From NCBI GenBank assembly GCA_029260235.1, contig JAJDDP010000084.1:1-45211 (forward strand): a DNA stretch of 45,211 bases, in the 5' to 3' direction. The notes below the pieces were generated by a model that worked only from the letters and a program-made list of their open reading frames with translations, had not been told where the DNA came from and searched no databases. The translations under genes and the position numbers were made by a program. Shown in pieces: positions 16,526-24,201 of the stretch (position 1 is the first letter of the stretch; each line of letters opens with the position of its first letter). Source of the stretch: Phycisphaerae bacterium (GTDB lineage Bacteria; Planctomycetota; Phycisphaerae; UBA1845).

Positions 16526-18259
16526 ATGACTGCAGGACCTCGGAACCTGAGTATGGCGTGTCTGTTGTTGGGCACTGCGGCTGTTCCCTGCTTTGGTTGG
16601 GGGCATGTCGGGCACATGGTCACAGGAGACATCGCTTGGCATCACCTCAACATCAAGACCAAGGCGGCGGTTCGCGACATACTGGGCGCCGAGACACTCT
16701 TCTACGCCTCCACCTGGCCGGATCGGGTCCGAAGCCAGGAGGAATATGATTGGATCAAGCCGTACCACTACATCAACGTGCCCCGCGGTGAGGCCAGCTA
16801 CGACCACAGCTCGCATTGTGCGGCGGCGGGCTGCGTCGTGAGTGGGATCACAGCCAACGCCAACATCCTCCGGGATGCTCAGGCCGACACGAGCCAAAAG
16901 AAGCAAGCATTGCGTCTGCTGGCACATTTTGTGGGCGATCTGCATCAACCTCTTCATGTCGGCTACGAGGAAGACCTCGGTGGCAACGCCATCACGGTCA
17001 GGTTCTTCGGCCGCAAATACACGAACAAGAAGGAGAAGTGGAAAGTCAACCTCCACAAGATCTGGGACAATCTGGTGATCGAGCGGCGCATGGAACTGCT
17101 GGGCGACCTCGGCTGGGATGACTACGCCGAGCGATTGAACGCCGAGATCAGCGACACGCAAAACGCAGCTTGGACCAATCCAAGCAATAATTCGCTGCTG
17201 TCCTGGGCCGACACGTCTTACCAACTCGCCCGGATACACGCCTATCGCGATACAACGACCGCCGGTCAGCCGTCGCCCGATACCAACGTAAAGAAGAACG
17301 ACGATCTTCGTAGCAACTATTACGACCAGGCCGTACCGGTAATCGAGCGCCGCCTCAAGGAGGGAGGTGTGCGACTAGCTGCGATCCTCAATGCCATCTT
17401 CTCAAGTGAAGTCCCCTTACCGTTCAATCTGGGTAGTGACGCGGGAACCGGCATGCATGCTCTGATCGCGTCACACGCCGCCGACGAGACGATTCGCATG
17501 GCGACCTTCAACATCCAGATTTTTGGCAAGACCAAGGCGGGTAAGCCGGAGGTGATGGACGTGCTTGCAGAGATCGTCCGCACCTACGACATCGTGGCAG
17601 TGCAGGAGATCAAGGACGCCGACAACACGGTGCCGGGGATCTTCCTGTCCAAACTCAACGAGGATGGATCGCAGTACGGAATGGCAGTCAGTCCTCGGAC
17701 AGGTATGCAGGAGGACGACCAGCATTCGAGGGAACAGTATGCGTACTATTTCGACACGAATAGCGTCGAGCAAATCGGGGCATCCAGCCTGTACGATGAT
17801 GGGACCAACGATTCGTTCCAACGCGAGCCCTTCGCGGCGAGGTTTCAGGCCACCGCCGGTGACTTTACGTTCGTAATGATCAGCATCCACACCGCTCCGG
17901 AGGAAGCAGTGACCGAGATCGAGGCCTTGCACGACGTCGTCCAGTGGGCGCAAACGGCCTATGCGGATGAGGATGACTTCATCGTGCTCGGTGACTTCAA
18001 CGCGGCGTGTAGCTACGCGAGCACGGCATCGCTGGACGCTCTCTCCATTCGCGGCGGCAACTACACCTGGGTGGTGGGCGATGATGCCGACACCAACCTT
18101 GCCGACTCGCAATGTGCCTACGACCGAATCGTCTTTACTAGTTCAACATCCGGGGACTTTGCCGGATCTTGGGGAGTGGATCGCAAATTCACGGATAAGA
18201 AGATTTCTGATCACTGGCCCGTGTGGGCTGACTTCTACGTGGATCGTGATCAGCAGTGA
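16526..18259 (+). CDS. Secreted S1/P1 nuclease fused to a DNase-I-like EEP domain
   Basis: A 577-aa protein starting at ATG 16526, with signal peptide NLSMACLLLGTAAVPCFG cut before WGHVGH. In S1/P1 nucleases the mature N-terminal Trp itself binds zinc, so this start and cleavage site fit well. Zinc-site motifs continue with LLAHFVGDLHQPLHVG and DLGGN, plus HKIWD. From about residue 325 a second complete catalytic domain follows: endonuclease/exonuclease/phosphatase motifs ATFNIQIFG, IVAVQEIKD, HTAPEE, VLGDFNA, YDRIVF and SDHWPVWADF. The protein should degrade single-stranded nucleic acid with one half and DNA (or phosphodiesters) with the other, outside the cytoplasm. It heads a co-directional set that includes a PhoD-like enzyme. 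Confidence 0.92.
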   Translation: MTAGPRNLSMACLLLGTAAVPCFGWGHVGHMVTGDIAWHHLNIKTKAAVRDILGAETLFYASTWPDRVRSQEEYDWIKPYHYINVPRGEASYDHSSHCAAAGCVVSGITANANILRDAQADTSQKKQALRLLAHFVGDLHQPLHVGYEEDLGGNAITVRFFGRKYTNKKEKWKVNLHKIWDNLVIERRMELLGDLGWDDYAERLNAEISDTQNAAWTNPSNNSLLSWADTSYQLARIHAYRDTTTAGQPSPDTNVKKNDDLRSNYYDQAVPVIERRLKEGGVRLAAILNAIFSSEVPLPFNLGSDAGTGMHALIASHAADETIRMATFNIQIFGKTKAGKPEVMDVLAEIVRTYDIVAVQEIKDADNTVPGIFLSKLNEDGSQYGMAVSPRTGMQEDDQHSREQYAYYFDTNSVEQIGASSLYDDGTNDSFQREPFAARFQATAGDFTFVMISIHTAPEEAVTEIEALHDVVQWAQTAYADEDDFIVLGDFNAACSYASTASLDALSIRGGNYTWVVGDDADTNLADSQCAYDRIVFTSSTSGDFAGSWGVDRKFTDKKISDHWPVWADFYVDRDQQ

Positions 18260-18388
18260 CGTGGGCAGGATGAATCGCTTGGCCACACGAACTGATTCGT
18301 TACGGAAGAAGAGCTGAGAAACTCGCTGGCCAAGATATCTGCTCCGGGCGATTGACAATGATGTTGAAATTGATTGCGGAGAATAGTT

Positions 18389-19579
18389 ATGCGTAGCCTC
18401 ACATGGTTTGGCGCTGTTGTGTTCCTCGTTGCGTCTCTCGCGGGTTGTGTTTCCCGGCAGCAAATGAATCTGGTGGTACAGGCAGGGCTTGATGCGTCAG
18501 CCCTGGGAAGGCAGGCTACCGCGGACGTTCGTGTCAACCTGGCATCATCTCAAGGAATGGAGTTTCTTGCTGCCGCTATGGGCACGGGTGTCGATCCATG
18601 CAAGATTGAAGACCTGGCTAAGCGGACTGAACAGATTCGGGGACTGCTTTTGGCTCGGCAGGTCATGTTCGCCGAGCTTGAGAAGATGTATCGTACACTC
18701 AAGACCCTGGCGGACTATGATGCAGCTAGCGAAATCGACGGTGCGGTCGGAGGTGCAGTGTCCGCCGTACTGACATATGCCAACATGTCACGCAACGCAG
18801 GGATCCCAGCCCCCGATTCGATCGCAAAGATCATCGACACAGCATCCAAGGCAGTCATCTCGGGCATTCAACAGGGCAAACTGGCCAACGCAAACCGTGG
18901 CCTTGCCAATTTCATTGATGAGATCGTGAAGCAACTGGATAAGGAAAAGGCATCTCGTCTTGCAATCGCCGAGCTGCAAGAGGTTTCAAAGCAGAACATC
19001 CTGATAGGCATGTTGAAACAAAGGTTTGCCTGGCCTCATATCCTCCTGGCCAAACATGCTGCTGATGTAGGCCTGGTGTACGACCCAAGTAATTTCATCA
19101 AGGTCTTTGAAGAGATGCGACTTGGCTCAGATGCTTGCGCTCAGGACCTCAAATCCAAGGGCAGGGACATGACCAGCATCATGCAAGATGAAGACGATCC
19201 CTCAGCCAGACGAGTGCAGGCTTTTCACAATATGCAGATTATGCTAATCCGCGCCCATCTCGCGAGCCTGGACCATCGACTCAACGTTGAGAAGGATGTG
19301 TTGGAAGAGAGTATCAAAGCGCTGAAGGCCTTGGCAAGAGCACATCGCAAACTAGAAGAAGAGAGCGAGCGACTGGACTTGGCTGAGCTAACGGCCATCG
19401 TTGGGCAATTGCGCATCATTGCTACCGAGGCGGCGACCATTGCCGCCGATGTTCGCTCCGCCAAGGACGCGGCACGCGCAGAGTCCAATAAGGCGCGCGA
19501 AGCGCGGCGACACTCAATCAGCCAAGAGTTGCTGAAACTCATCGCCAATAAGCTGGGTATCTCGTTGCCCGCGCCCTGA
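18389..19579 (+). CDS. Coiled-coil lipoprotein
   Basis: A 396-aa protein from ATG 18389. A lipoprotein signal peptide is visible (SLTWFGAVVFLVASLAGC, lipobox LAGC), so it should be acylated and anchored in a membrane. The rest is almost entirely helical with Ala-rich and charged heptad-like stretches, strongest near the C-terminus (HRKLEEESERLDLAELTAI, then SAKDAARAESNKAREARR). I recognise no named domain. The next gene begins 47 bp on and the nuclease gene ends 129 bp before, all in one direction, so it is probably part of the same transcription unit. It could be a scaffold or periplasm-spanning partner for the neighbouring enzymes. Confidence 0.8.
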   Translation: MRSLTWFGAVVFLVASLAGCVSRQQMNLVVQAGLDASALGRQATADVRVNLASSQGMEFLAAAMGTGVDPCKIEDLAKRTEQIRGLLLARQVMFAELEKMYRTLKTLADYDAASEIDGAVGGAVSAVLTYANMSRNAGIPAPDSIAKIIDTASKAVISGIQQGKLANANRGLANFIDEIVKQLDKEKASRLAIAELQEVSKQNILIGMLKQRFAWPHILLAKHAADVGLVYDPSNFIKVFEEMRLGSDACAQDLKSKGRDMTSIMQDEDDPSARRVQAFHNMQIMLIRAHLASLDHRLNVEKDVLEESIKALKALARAHRKLEEESERLDLAELTAIVGQLRIIATEAATIAADVRSAKDAARAESNKAREARRHSISQELLKLIANKLGISLPAP

Positions 19580-19626
19580 AGTTCGATTTGCAGCCAAAAC
19601 CCGCATCGTCCCGAGGAGGTGGCCCC

Positions 19627-19956
19627 ATGGCCCAGAAAATCATCGTGGAATTGACCGAGGCACTTCGCCTGACCCAGAAATGCCGCATCCAAGTACTCCT
19701 GGATCCCGCAGCGACACCGGTGCAGACCGACACGGCCAACAGAGCACTCTCCAAGATTGCGGATGCATTAACCGACGCCATCATCGACGACCTTCAGGAT
19801 GGAACGCCTAGGGTCGCCAAGTTGACCGACAAGATCAAGGGCAACTTGCAGAAGATCGAAAGTGAACTCAACGGCCTCAAACGTACCGTCGCCTTGGTCA
19901 AGCTTGCCGCTGAGCTGACCAAGCTGGGCGTACAGGTGATGGGCATCGTTGCATGA
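19627..19956 (+). CDS. Small helical protein, 109 aa
   Basis: AGGAGG lies 8 nt before ATG 19627. The protein begins MAQKIIVELTEALRLTQK, has a central helix (LSKIADALTDAIIDDL) and a long amphipathic helix (KGNLQKIESELNGLKRTVAL), then a hydrophobic end (LAAELTKLGVQVMGIVA). There is no signal peptide. The composition suggests a helical bundle that oligomerises or binds the preceding coiled-coil lipoprotein. I do not recognise a family. The PhoD-like gene begins 24 bp downstream, so co-expression is likely. Confidence 0.75.
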   Translation: MAQKIIVELTEALRLTQKCRIQVLLDPAATPVQTDTANRALSKIADALTDAIIDDLQDGTPRVAKLTDKIKGNLQKIESELNGLKRTVALVKLAAELTKLGVQVMGIVA

Positions 19957-19980
19957 CGACGAAAGGCTAGATGAGAAACA

Positions 19981-21687
19981 ATGAGCGACTCGCTTATCTA
20001 CAAGTCAGTACGACCTTGGCCCAACAAGCGGCTCAAGGCCATGGCCATCGTGGGGCACACAACAACTAGCACTTCGCGCATATGGGTCAGAACTGGGGCA
20101 CTGCAGAGATTCTGCCTTATTGTATATCCAATCCAAGGAAATACGAACAACGCGATCTTCAAATCATTGCTGTCGGTGCCATTTAGGCTACGTGCCTTAC
20201 CTAAGTCGGTCAAAAGATATCGGTTCAGCGTGCCGGACTATTCCAGAGACACCACGCACGTCGTAGATGTTCAAGGTCTCGACCCCGGAACTTGTTATGG
20301 ATACGCCTTGTGGGGCCATGACCCTGGCGGTGGCAAGGCCACGAACCGTATCCTGCTGGGCCATGACCGACCGTTGTCCTTCCGCACGCTCCCAGAGGGT
20401 GACAAACCGTTCAATTTCGCCTTCTTTTCCTGCCACATGCCCTACGAAAAAACGCTCTTTCGTCGCACACGAACTGTGAACATGGACACTTGGGAAGCAA
20501 TGCAACGGGCGCTAAGCCGGCACGGCGAGAAAGACCTCCGCTTCGTTATCGCGGCCGGTGACCAAGTCTACGCTGATGGCGTGCCAACGCTCAGCATCTG
20601 GGAGCTGCTGAAGAAGAGGATGCGTAAGTCGGGATCGAAGCTGCTACCCCGGCAAAGCGATATGGTGACTTGGTATCGCGACATCTACCGAGGGTACTGG
20701 GGGTTCGATCCAATTCAACAGGTCTATTCGAGCCATCCGACCTACATGGTTTGGGACGACCACGAGATAGGGGACGGCTGGGGCTCGTTCAAGACGGGTG
20801 AAATCGGTCGAATCGTTCCACGGAAGCGCGGTTGGTCCAGAGGGGAGAGGTGGATACTGGCCCAGCGAATGTTCGAGGCTGCGAGGCAGGTCTACAACGA
20901 GTACGAACACTGCCACAATCCTGCGACTCCCTCCAAGCAGTACGATTATAGTTTTCGGTGTGGCAGTATCGCGTTCTATGTCCTGGACGGGCGCGGCCAG
21001 CGCAACATCAACCGTTCCAGCTACAAGATCCTTGGCGAGGAGCAGTTCGAGCGGTTTGTCAAGTGGCTCGACAAGTTGCAGCCCGATGAAACCAAGTACC
21101 TCTTTGTGATCTCTGCCGTTCCGCTCTTACATTTGAGTGCATTGGGTGCCAAGCTTGGGAGCCTCAAGAAAAACCTACAGGATGACTTGCGGGATTCTTG
21201 GGACCACCCTCTGCACGACGACGAGCGAAAAGAGTTCACCGATGCGCTGTTTGCCGTCGCGAAGCGTGGAATTCGTGTCTCCATATTGAGTGGCGACGTG
21301 CATGCCGCCGCCGCTTTCCGAATTGAAGAGAAGAAATCCGGCCAGGTCATGTATCAGCTGACTTCAAGCGCCATCACATACAACGTTCCACGCGTGTCGG
21401 GTTGGTTGCTGGCCGCTGCTGCTGCCGGTCGTGGGAGGACACGTGATGGCCACCAATTCGAGCGTGTGGCCCTGTATAGCGACAGCAACTTCGCCATGGT
21501 ACACGTTGATCCTGTGCGAGATCGTGTCGAGTTTCGGCTCTACGGCCAGGGGCAGTTTCCCGGCGCCGAGAAAGGTGAATGGTGCATTCCGGCGCATACA
21601 TCGTCGGTAGCAACCGAGGAAGAACGGGCGTGGGCGAATCCGCCGGGTGCTCATGCGATTGCCACTATTCCCCTTGAGTTCACATAA
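19981..21687 (+). CDS. PhoD-like metallophosphatase
   Basis: A 568-aa protein. An N-terminal beta domain (VGHTTTSTSRIWVRTG, as in the Fn3-like domain of PhoD relatives) precedes a metallophosphatase core: FAFFSCHMP, VIAAGDQVYADG, YMVWDDHEIGDGWG, FVISAVPLLH and ILSGDVHAAAAF. The paired Asp/His motifs should bind two metals and hydrolyse phosphomono- or diesters. No Tat or Sec signal is visible at the chosen ATG, unlike classical exported PhoD, so it may act inside the cell or the start may be misplaced. It follows the 109-aa gene by 24 bp and fits a phosphate-salvage role next to the secreted nuclease. Confidence 0.87.
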   Translation: MSDSLIYKSVRPWPNKRLKAMAIVGHTTTSTSRIWVRTGALQRFCLIVYPIQGNTNNAIFKSLLSVPFRLRALPKSVKRYRFSVPDYSRDTTHVVDVQGLDPGTCYGYALWGHDPGGGKATNRILLGHDRPLSFRTLPEGDKPFNFAFFSCHMPYEKTLFRRTRTVNMDTWEAMQRALSRHGEKDLRFVIAAGDQVYADGVPTLSIWELLKKRMRKSGSKLLPRQSDMVTWYRDIYRGYWGFDPIQQVYSSHPTYMVWDDHEIGDGWGSFKTGEIGRIVPRKRGWSRGERWILAQRMFEAARQVYNEYEHCHNPATPSKQYDYSFRCGSIAFYVLDGRGQRNINRSSYKILGEEQFERFVKWLDKLQPDETKYLFVISAVPLLHLSALGAKLGSLKKNLQDDLRDSWDHPLHDDERKEFTDALFAVAKRGIRVSILSGDVHAAAAFRIEEKKSGQVMYQLTSSAITYNVPRVSGWLLAAAAAGRGRTRDGHQFERVALYSDSNFAMVHVDPVRDRVEFRLYGQGQFPGAEKGEWCIPAHTSSVATEEERAWANPPGAHAIATIPLEFT

Positions 21688-21812
21688 GGCGTATTCCTAG
21701 GACGAACACATGCAACCAGACTGCTCCGGCTTCCATCACAGAATAGAATAGAGTTCAGAAACGGCGCACGAGCAGGGCCGAGTACGATACTGCACAACTA
21801 AGGAGAATTCGC

Positions 21813-22703
21813 GTGTCCGAAGAACCGTTTGAGAGTGGGCAACGTCTCGTGGACGAATATCATCGCGCCGTCTCGACGAATCACAGCATGCACGTTGTCC
21901 ATCGAGATTGGCATGCGAACAATCCTGATCCCAGAGATCAACTTCCAACTCGGCGTGATTCTGAATGGGGGATGGACATCGAGTTCGGTCAGCGTTTTCT
22001 TCAGATGCATCACGAAATGCTCAACGCGGCGGACGACGAACCAAGAGAATGGATGAACCATGTTAGTTTGAGAAGTTGGTTCAGCAGCCAGCGCCATGAT
22101 TGGCCGGTAAAGTGGGACCCAAGGACGCCGATACCTGATATCCTAAGCTACACTCCAGACGCTTCGACGTATCCTGATGAAATACGCCGCCCCATAGAGG
22201 CGGAAGCAAGAAACCGGAGGATCTCTGTCGAAGCACTATTGCGACGAAATACGAACAACCCCCGTTTCGACCTCCCGTCCTGGTTTTCTAACGAAGGCGT
22301 CAGTGCCGGCCAGCCCGGAGAACCGTACACGGGGGCGAGACGGCTCGCCGATTTCAAGAATTTGAACCAACTTGGGAGCTGCCTCGTCTGGCCCCACAAT
22401 GCGTGGCATGGCCGGATAGGTGGCGCAATGGGATCGACCTGGACGGCGATTGCAGACCCGATCTTCTACTTTGGCGTACACTGGCATGTAGACGAAGTGT
22501 TCCTCGCATATTTGGACATTCAGCAACAACGAGAAGACGCATCAATCCCGGGGGCGGACTCGCATGTATCGCATGCTTTACCTACGGCTGAACTCCCCAC
22601 CGGGGCGGCTCTCACGCCGCGCGAGAGCGAGCAGCGATTGAACGACATCGTCATTAGTACAGCGCTGAGTACACCTTTTGAAACGGAGTTGCCGCAAAGA
22701 TAA
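21813..22703 (+). CDS. Tyrosinase-like type-3 copper protein
   Basis: A 296-aa protein starting at GTG 21813 with AAGGAGAATTCGC before it. The C-terminal half has a tyrosinase-like CuB region: WPHNAWHGRIGGAMGS, then ADPIFYFGVHWHVDEVFL. This corresponds to HNxxHxxxGG and DPIFxxHHxxxD in tyrosinases but with one extra residue before the last His. A possible CuA region is HRDWHA followed by FGQRFLQMHHEML. The protein may oxidise phenols or be an oxygen-binding relative. There is no signal peptide. It lies 125 bp after the PhoD-like gene. Confidence is moderate because the CuA ligands are not fully clear. Confidence 0.62.
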   Translation: MSEEPFESGQRLVDEYHRAVSTNHSMHVVHRDWHANNPDPRDQLPTRRDSEWGMDIEFGQRFLQMHHEMLNAADDEPREWMNHVSLRSWFSSQRHDWPVKWDPRTPIPDILSYTPDASTYPDEIRRPIEAEARNRRISVEALLRRNTNNPRFDLPSWFSNEGVSAGQPGEPYTGARRLADFKNLNQLGSCLVWPHNAWHGRIGGAMGSTWTAIADPIFYFGVHWHVDEVFLAYLDIQQQREDASIPGADSHVSHALPTAELPTGAALTPRESEQRLNDIVISTALSTPFETELPQR

Positions 22704-22951
22704 GCGCGCTCATGTCAGGCCAAATGCTACAAGACTTGGAAGCGGTGTCTTGGGAGGAGTGGGGGGGGCGAAGTTAGGCTTTCCCAGAGGCCATTAGGCC
22801 GCCTACCACGGCACCATTGATGGAAGGACGCCTCCATTGCTTGGGCGTCAACTTTCTTGGAGAATCTCATCGGCGCACCGCTCCTCATCAGCGTTGTCCG
22901 GCAGAAGTCGGCGTTCGTCTTCACGCATCGAGCACACGAGAGGTCTGACCT

Positions 22952-23575
22952 ATGTTTGACAAGATCGACTATAAGGACTTCGGAAAGGAATTTCTGCAAG
23001 CATACCTGGCACGCGGTATGGGCTCACTTTCCAAACGCGAGCTCGATACGCTGGTCATGCACCTTATGGAGAAGTTTGGCGATCTCGAATTCAAGAGTAA
23101 TCATGAACTGAGCATTCAACTTCGGCTCTCTGAATCGCGCGTGAAGGGGCTTCGCTACGAAGGGCGGCTCAAGTATCCGCCTGATGAAGATAGGTTCGTT
23201 GAGCGAAGGTTTCTCTATGCTCTAACACGGGCACAGTTCGATGCGGACCAGGGGTGGATCATCTTCTCCCTTGAAGATTCGTATCTTCGCCATGCTATCC
23301 GGGGCCAGCTAAAGCAGTCTGGCGCTCTCACTGATACATCCTTCAACACGGAGTTGGTGAAGGTTCGCCTGGAACACTTGGAGCCTATTCTGATATCTTT
23401 CTTCGGCGCTGAGATTTCCAAGTCGTTTGCCCAGGACATGAAGAAGGCGCTGGCGAAGGACTCGAAAATAACTTTTGCCGCAATCAGGAAGAAGTTTGTG
23501 CTTGGAGCTGCCAGTGGGCTGGGCGGAACTACCGTGAAAATGGTCAAGAGCTTGTTGTATGGGGATCCTACATAG
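22952..23575 (+). CDS. HTH-like protein of unknown function next to STAND gene
   Basis: A 207-aa protein with GAGAGG before ATG 22952. It begins with a helical segment (FLQAYLARGMGSLSKRELDTL). A helix-turn-helix-like stretch follows (ELSIQLRLSESRVKGLRYEG). The middle part is mixed alpha/beta (WIIFSLEDSYLRHAIRGQL). The C-terminus has a charged helix and a Gly/Ala-rich end (LGAASGLGGTTVKMVKSLL) that could touch a membrane. I recognise no named family. It lies 600 bp before the large STAND NTPase gene on the same strand, with a transposase remnant between, and could be a regulator or partner of that gene. Confidence 0.72.
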   Translation: MFDKIDYKDFGKEFLQAYLARGMGSLSKRELDTLVMHLMEKFGDLEFKSNHELSIQLRLSESRVKGLRYEGRLKYPPDEDRFVERRFLYALTRAQFDADQGWIIFSLEDSYLRHAIRGQLKQSGALTDTSFNTELVKVRLEHLEPILISFFGAEISKSFAQDMKKALAKDSKITFAAIRKKFVLGAASGLGGTTVKMVKSLLYGDPT

Positions 23576-23865
23576 CCTGCGCCGGAGGGATTTCCTTGGG
23601 CGTCATCCCGGCCACTCGGCCTTGGAATCTGCCCGCACGATTCCCTGTGCCGAATCATCCTATGGCGAGCGGCAAGTCAGGCTTTTGCCGCCCGGAATCA
23701 GAGGCAGCGTTTCAGGGCGTTCCCATTAGTGGGTCGGCTGTTCGTGGGATGGATGCAGTGACCGGCGCAAACCCGCCTGAGCCGTGGTCCTGTTTGCTAC
23801 TACCGTGCTGCCTCAGTCGGAATCGGATATCCCTGGTCCGGACTTAGCTCGTCCCGGAGGAGAAA

Positions 23866-24201
23866 ATGACCATGAAGAGCGGATGCAGGAAATCTATGTG
23901 TGAGGAGAAGATGGCCATGCTTCGACGGCATTTGATGGAAGAAGTTCCTGTCTCAGACGTGTTGAAGGATTGCGGGATTAACTCAGCCGCACAGGGAGCG
24001 GAGGTGCTTGAATGCCCCGCGAGAAGTCCATTGGAAACACCAAGAACGCGGCCTCGCAGAATCGCAGGACGCCCGTGGCCCTTTGGGCTATGCCGGCGGA
24101 TCGAACGGGCCTGGGCACGCGGCATGCCGCGTGTTGAGCCCTCAAGCAGTGCAAAAAGGGAGTACGGATCCCATGGATCACCTGGACCAGATCATATTTG
24201 A
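23866..24201 (+). pseudogene. IS3-family OrfA (transposase HTH) remnant
   Basis: GGAGG lies 5 nt before ATG 23866. The first 39 residues (CRKSMCEEKMAMLRRHLM, then VPVSDVLKDCGIN) follow the N-terminal HTH of IS3-type OrfA proteins, which read KxxILRRHL...VPVSDLCxEYGL. After that the sequence changes abruptly, with no FYxWQ motif and no leucine zipper, so only the 5' tip of the insertion element remains. The open frame runs a further 160 bp into the start of the STAND gene. The intact leader may now supply a promoter or ribosome binding context for the downstream gene. Confidence 0.5.
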
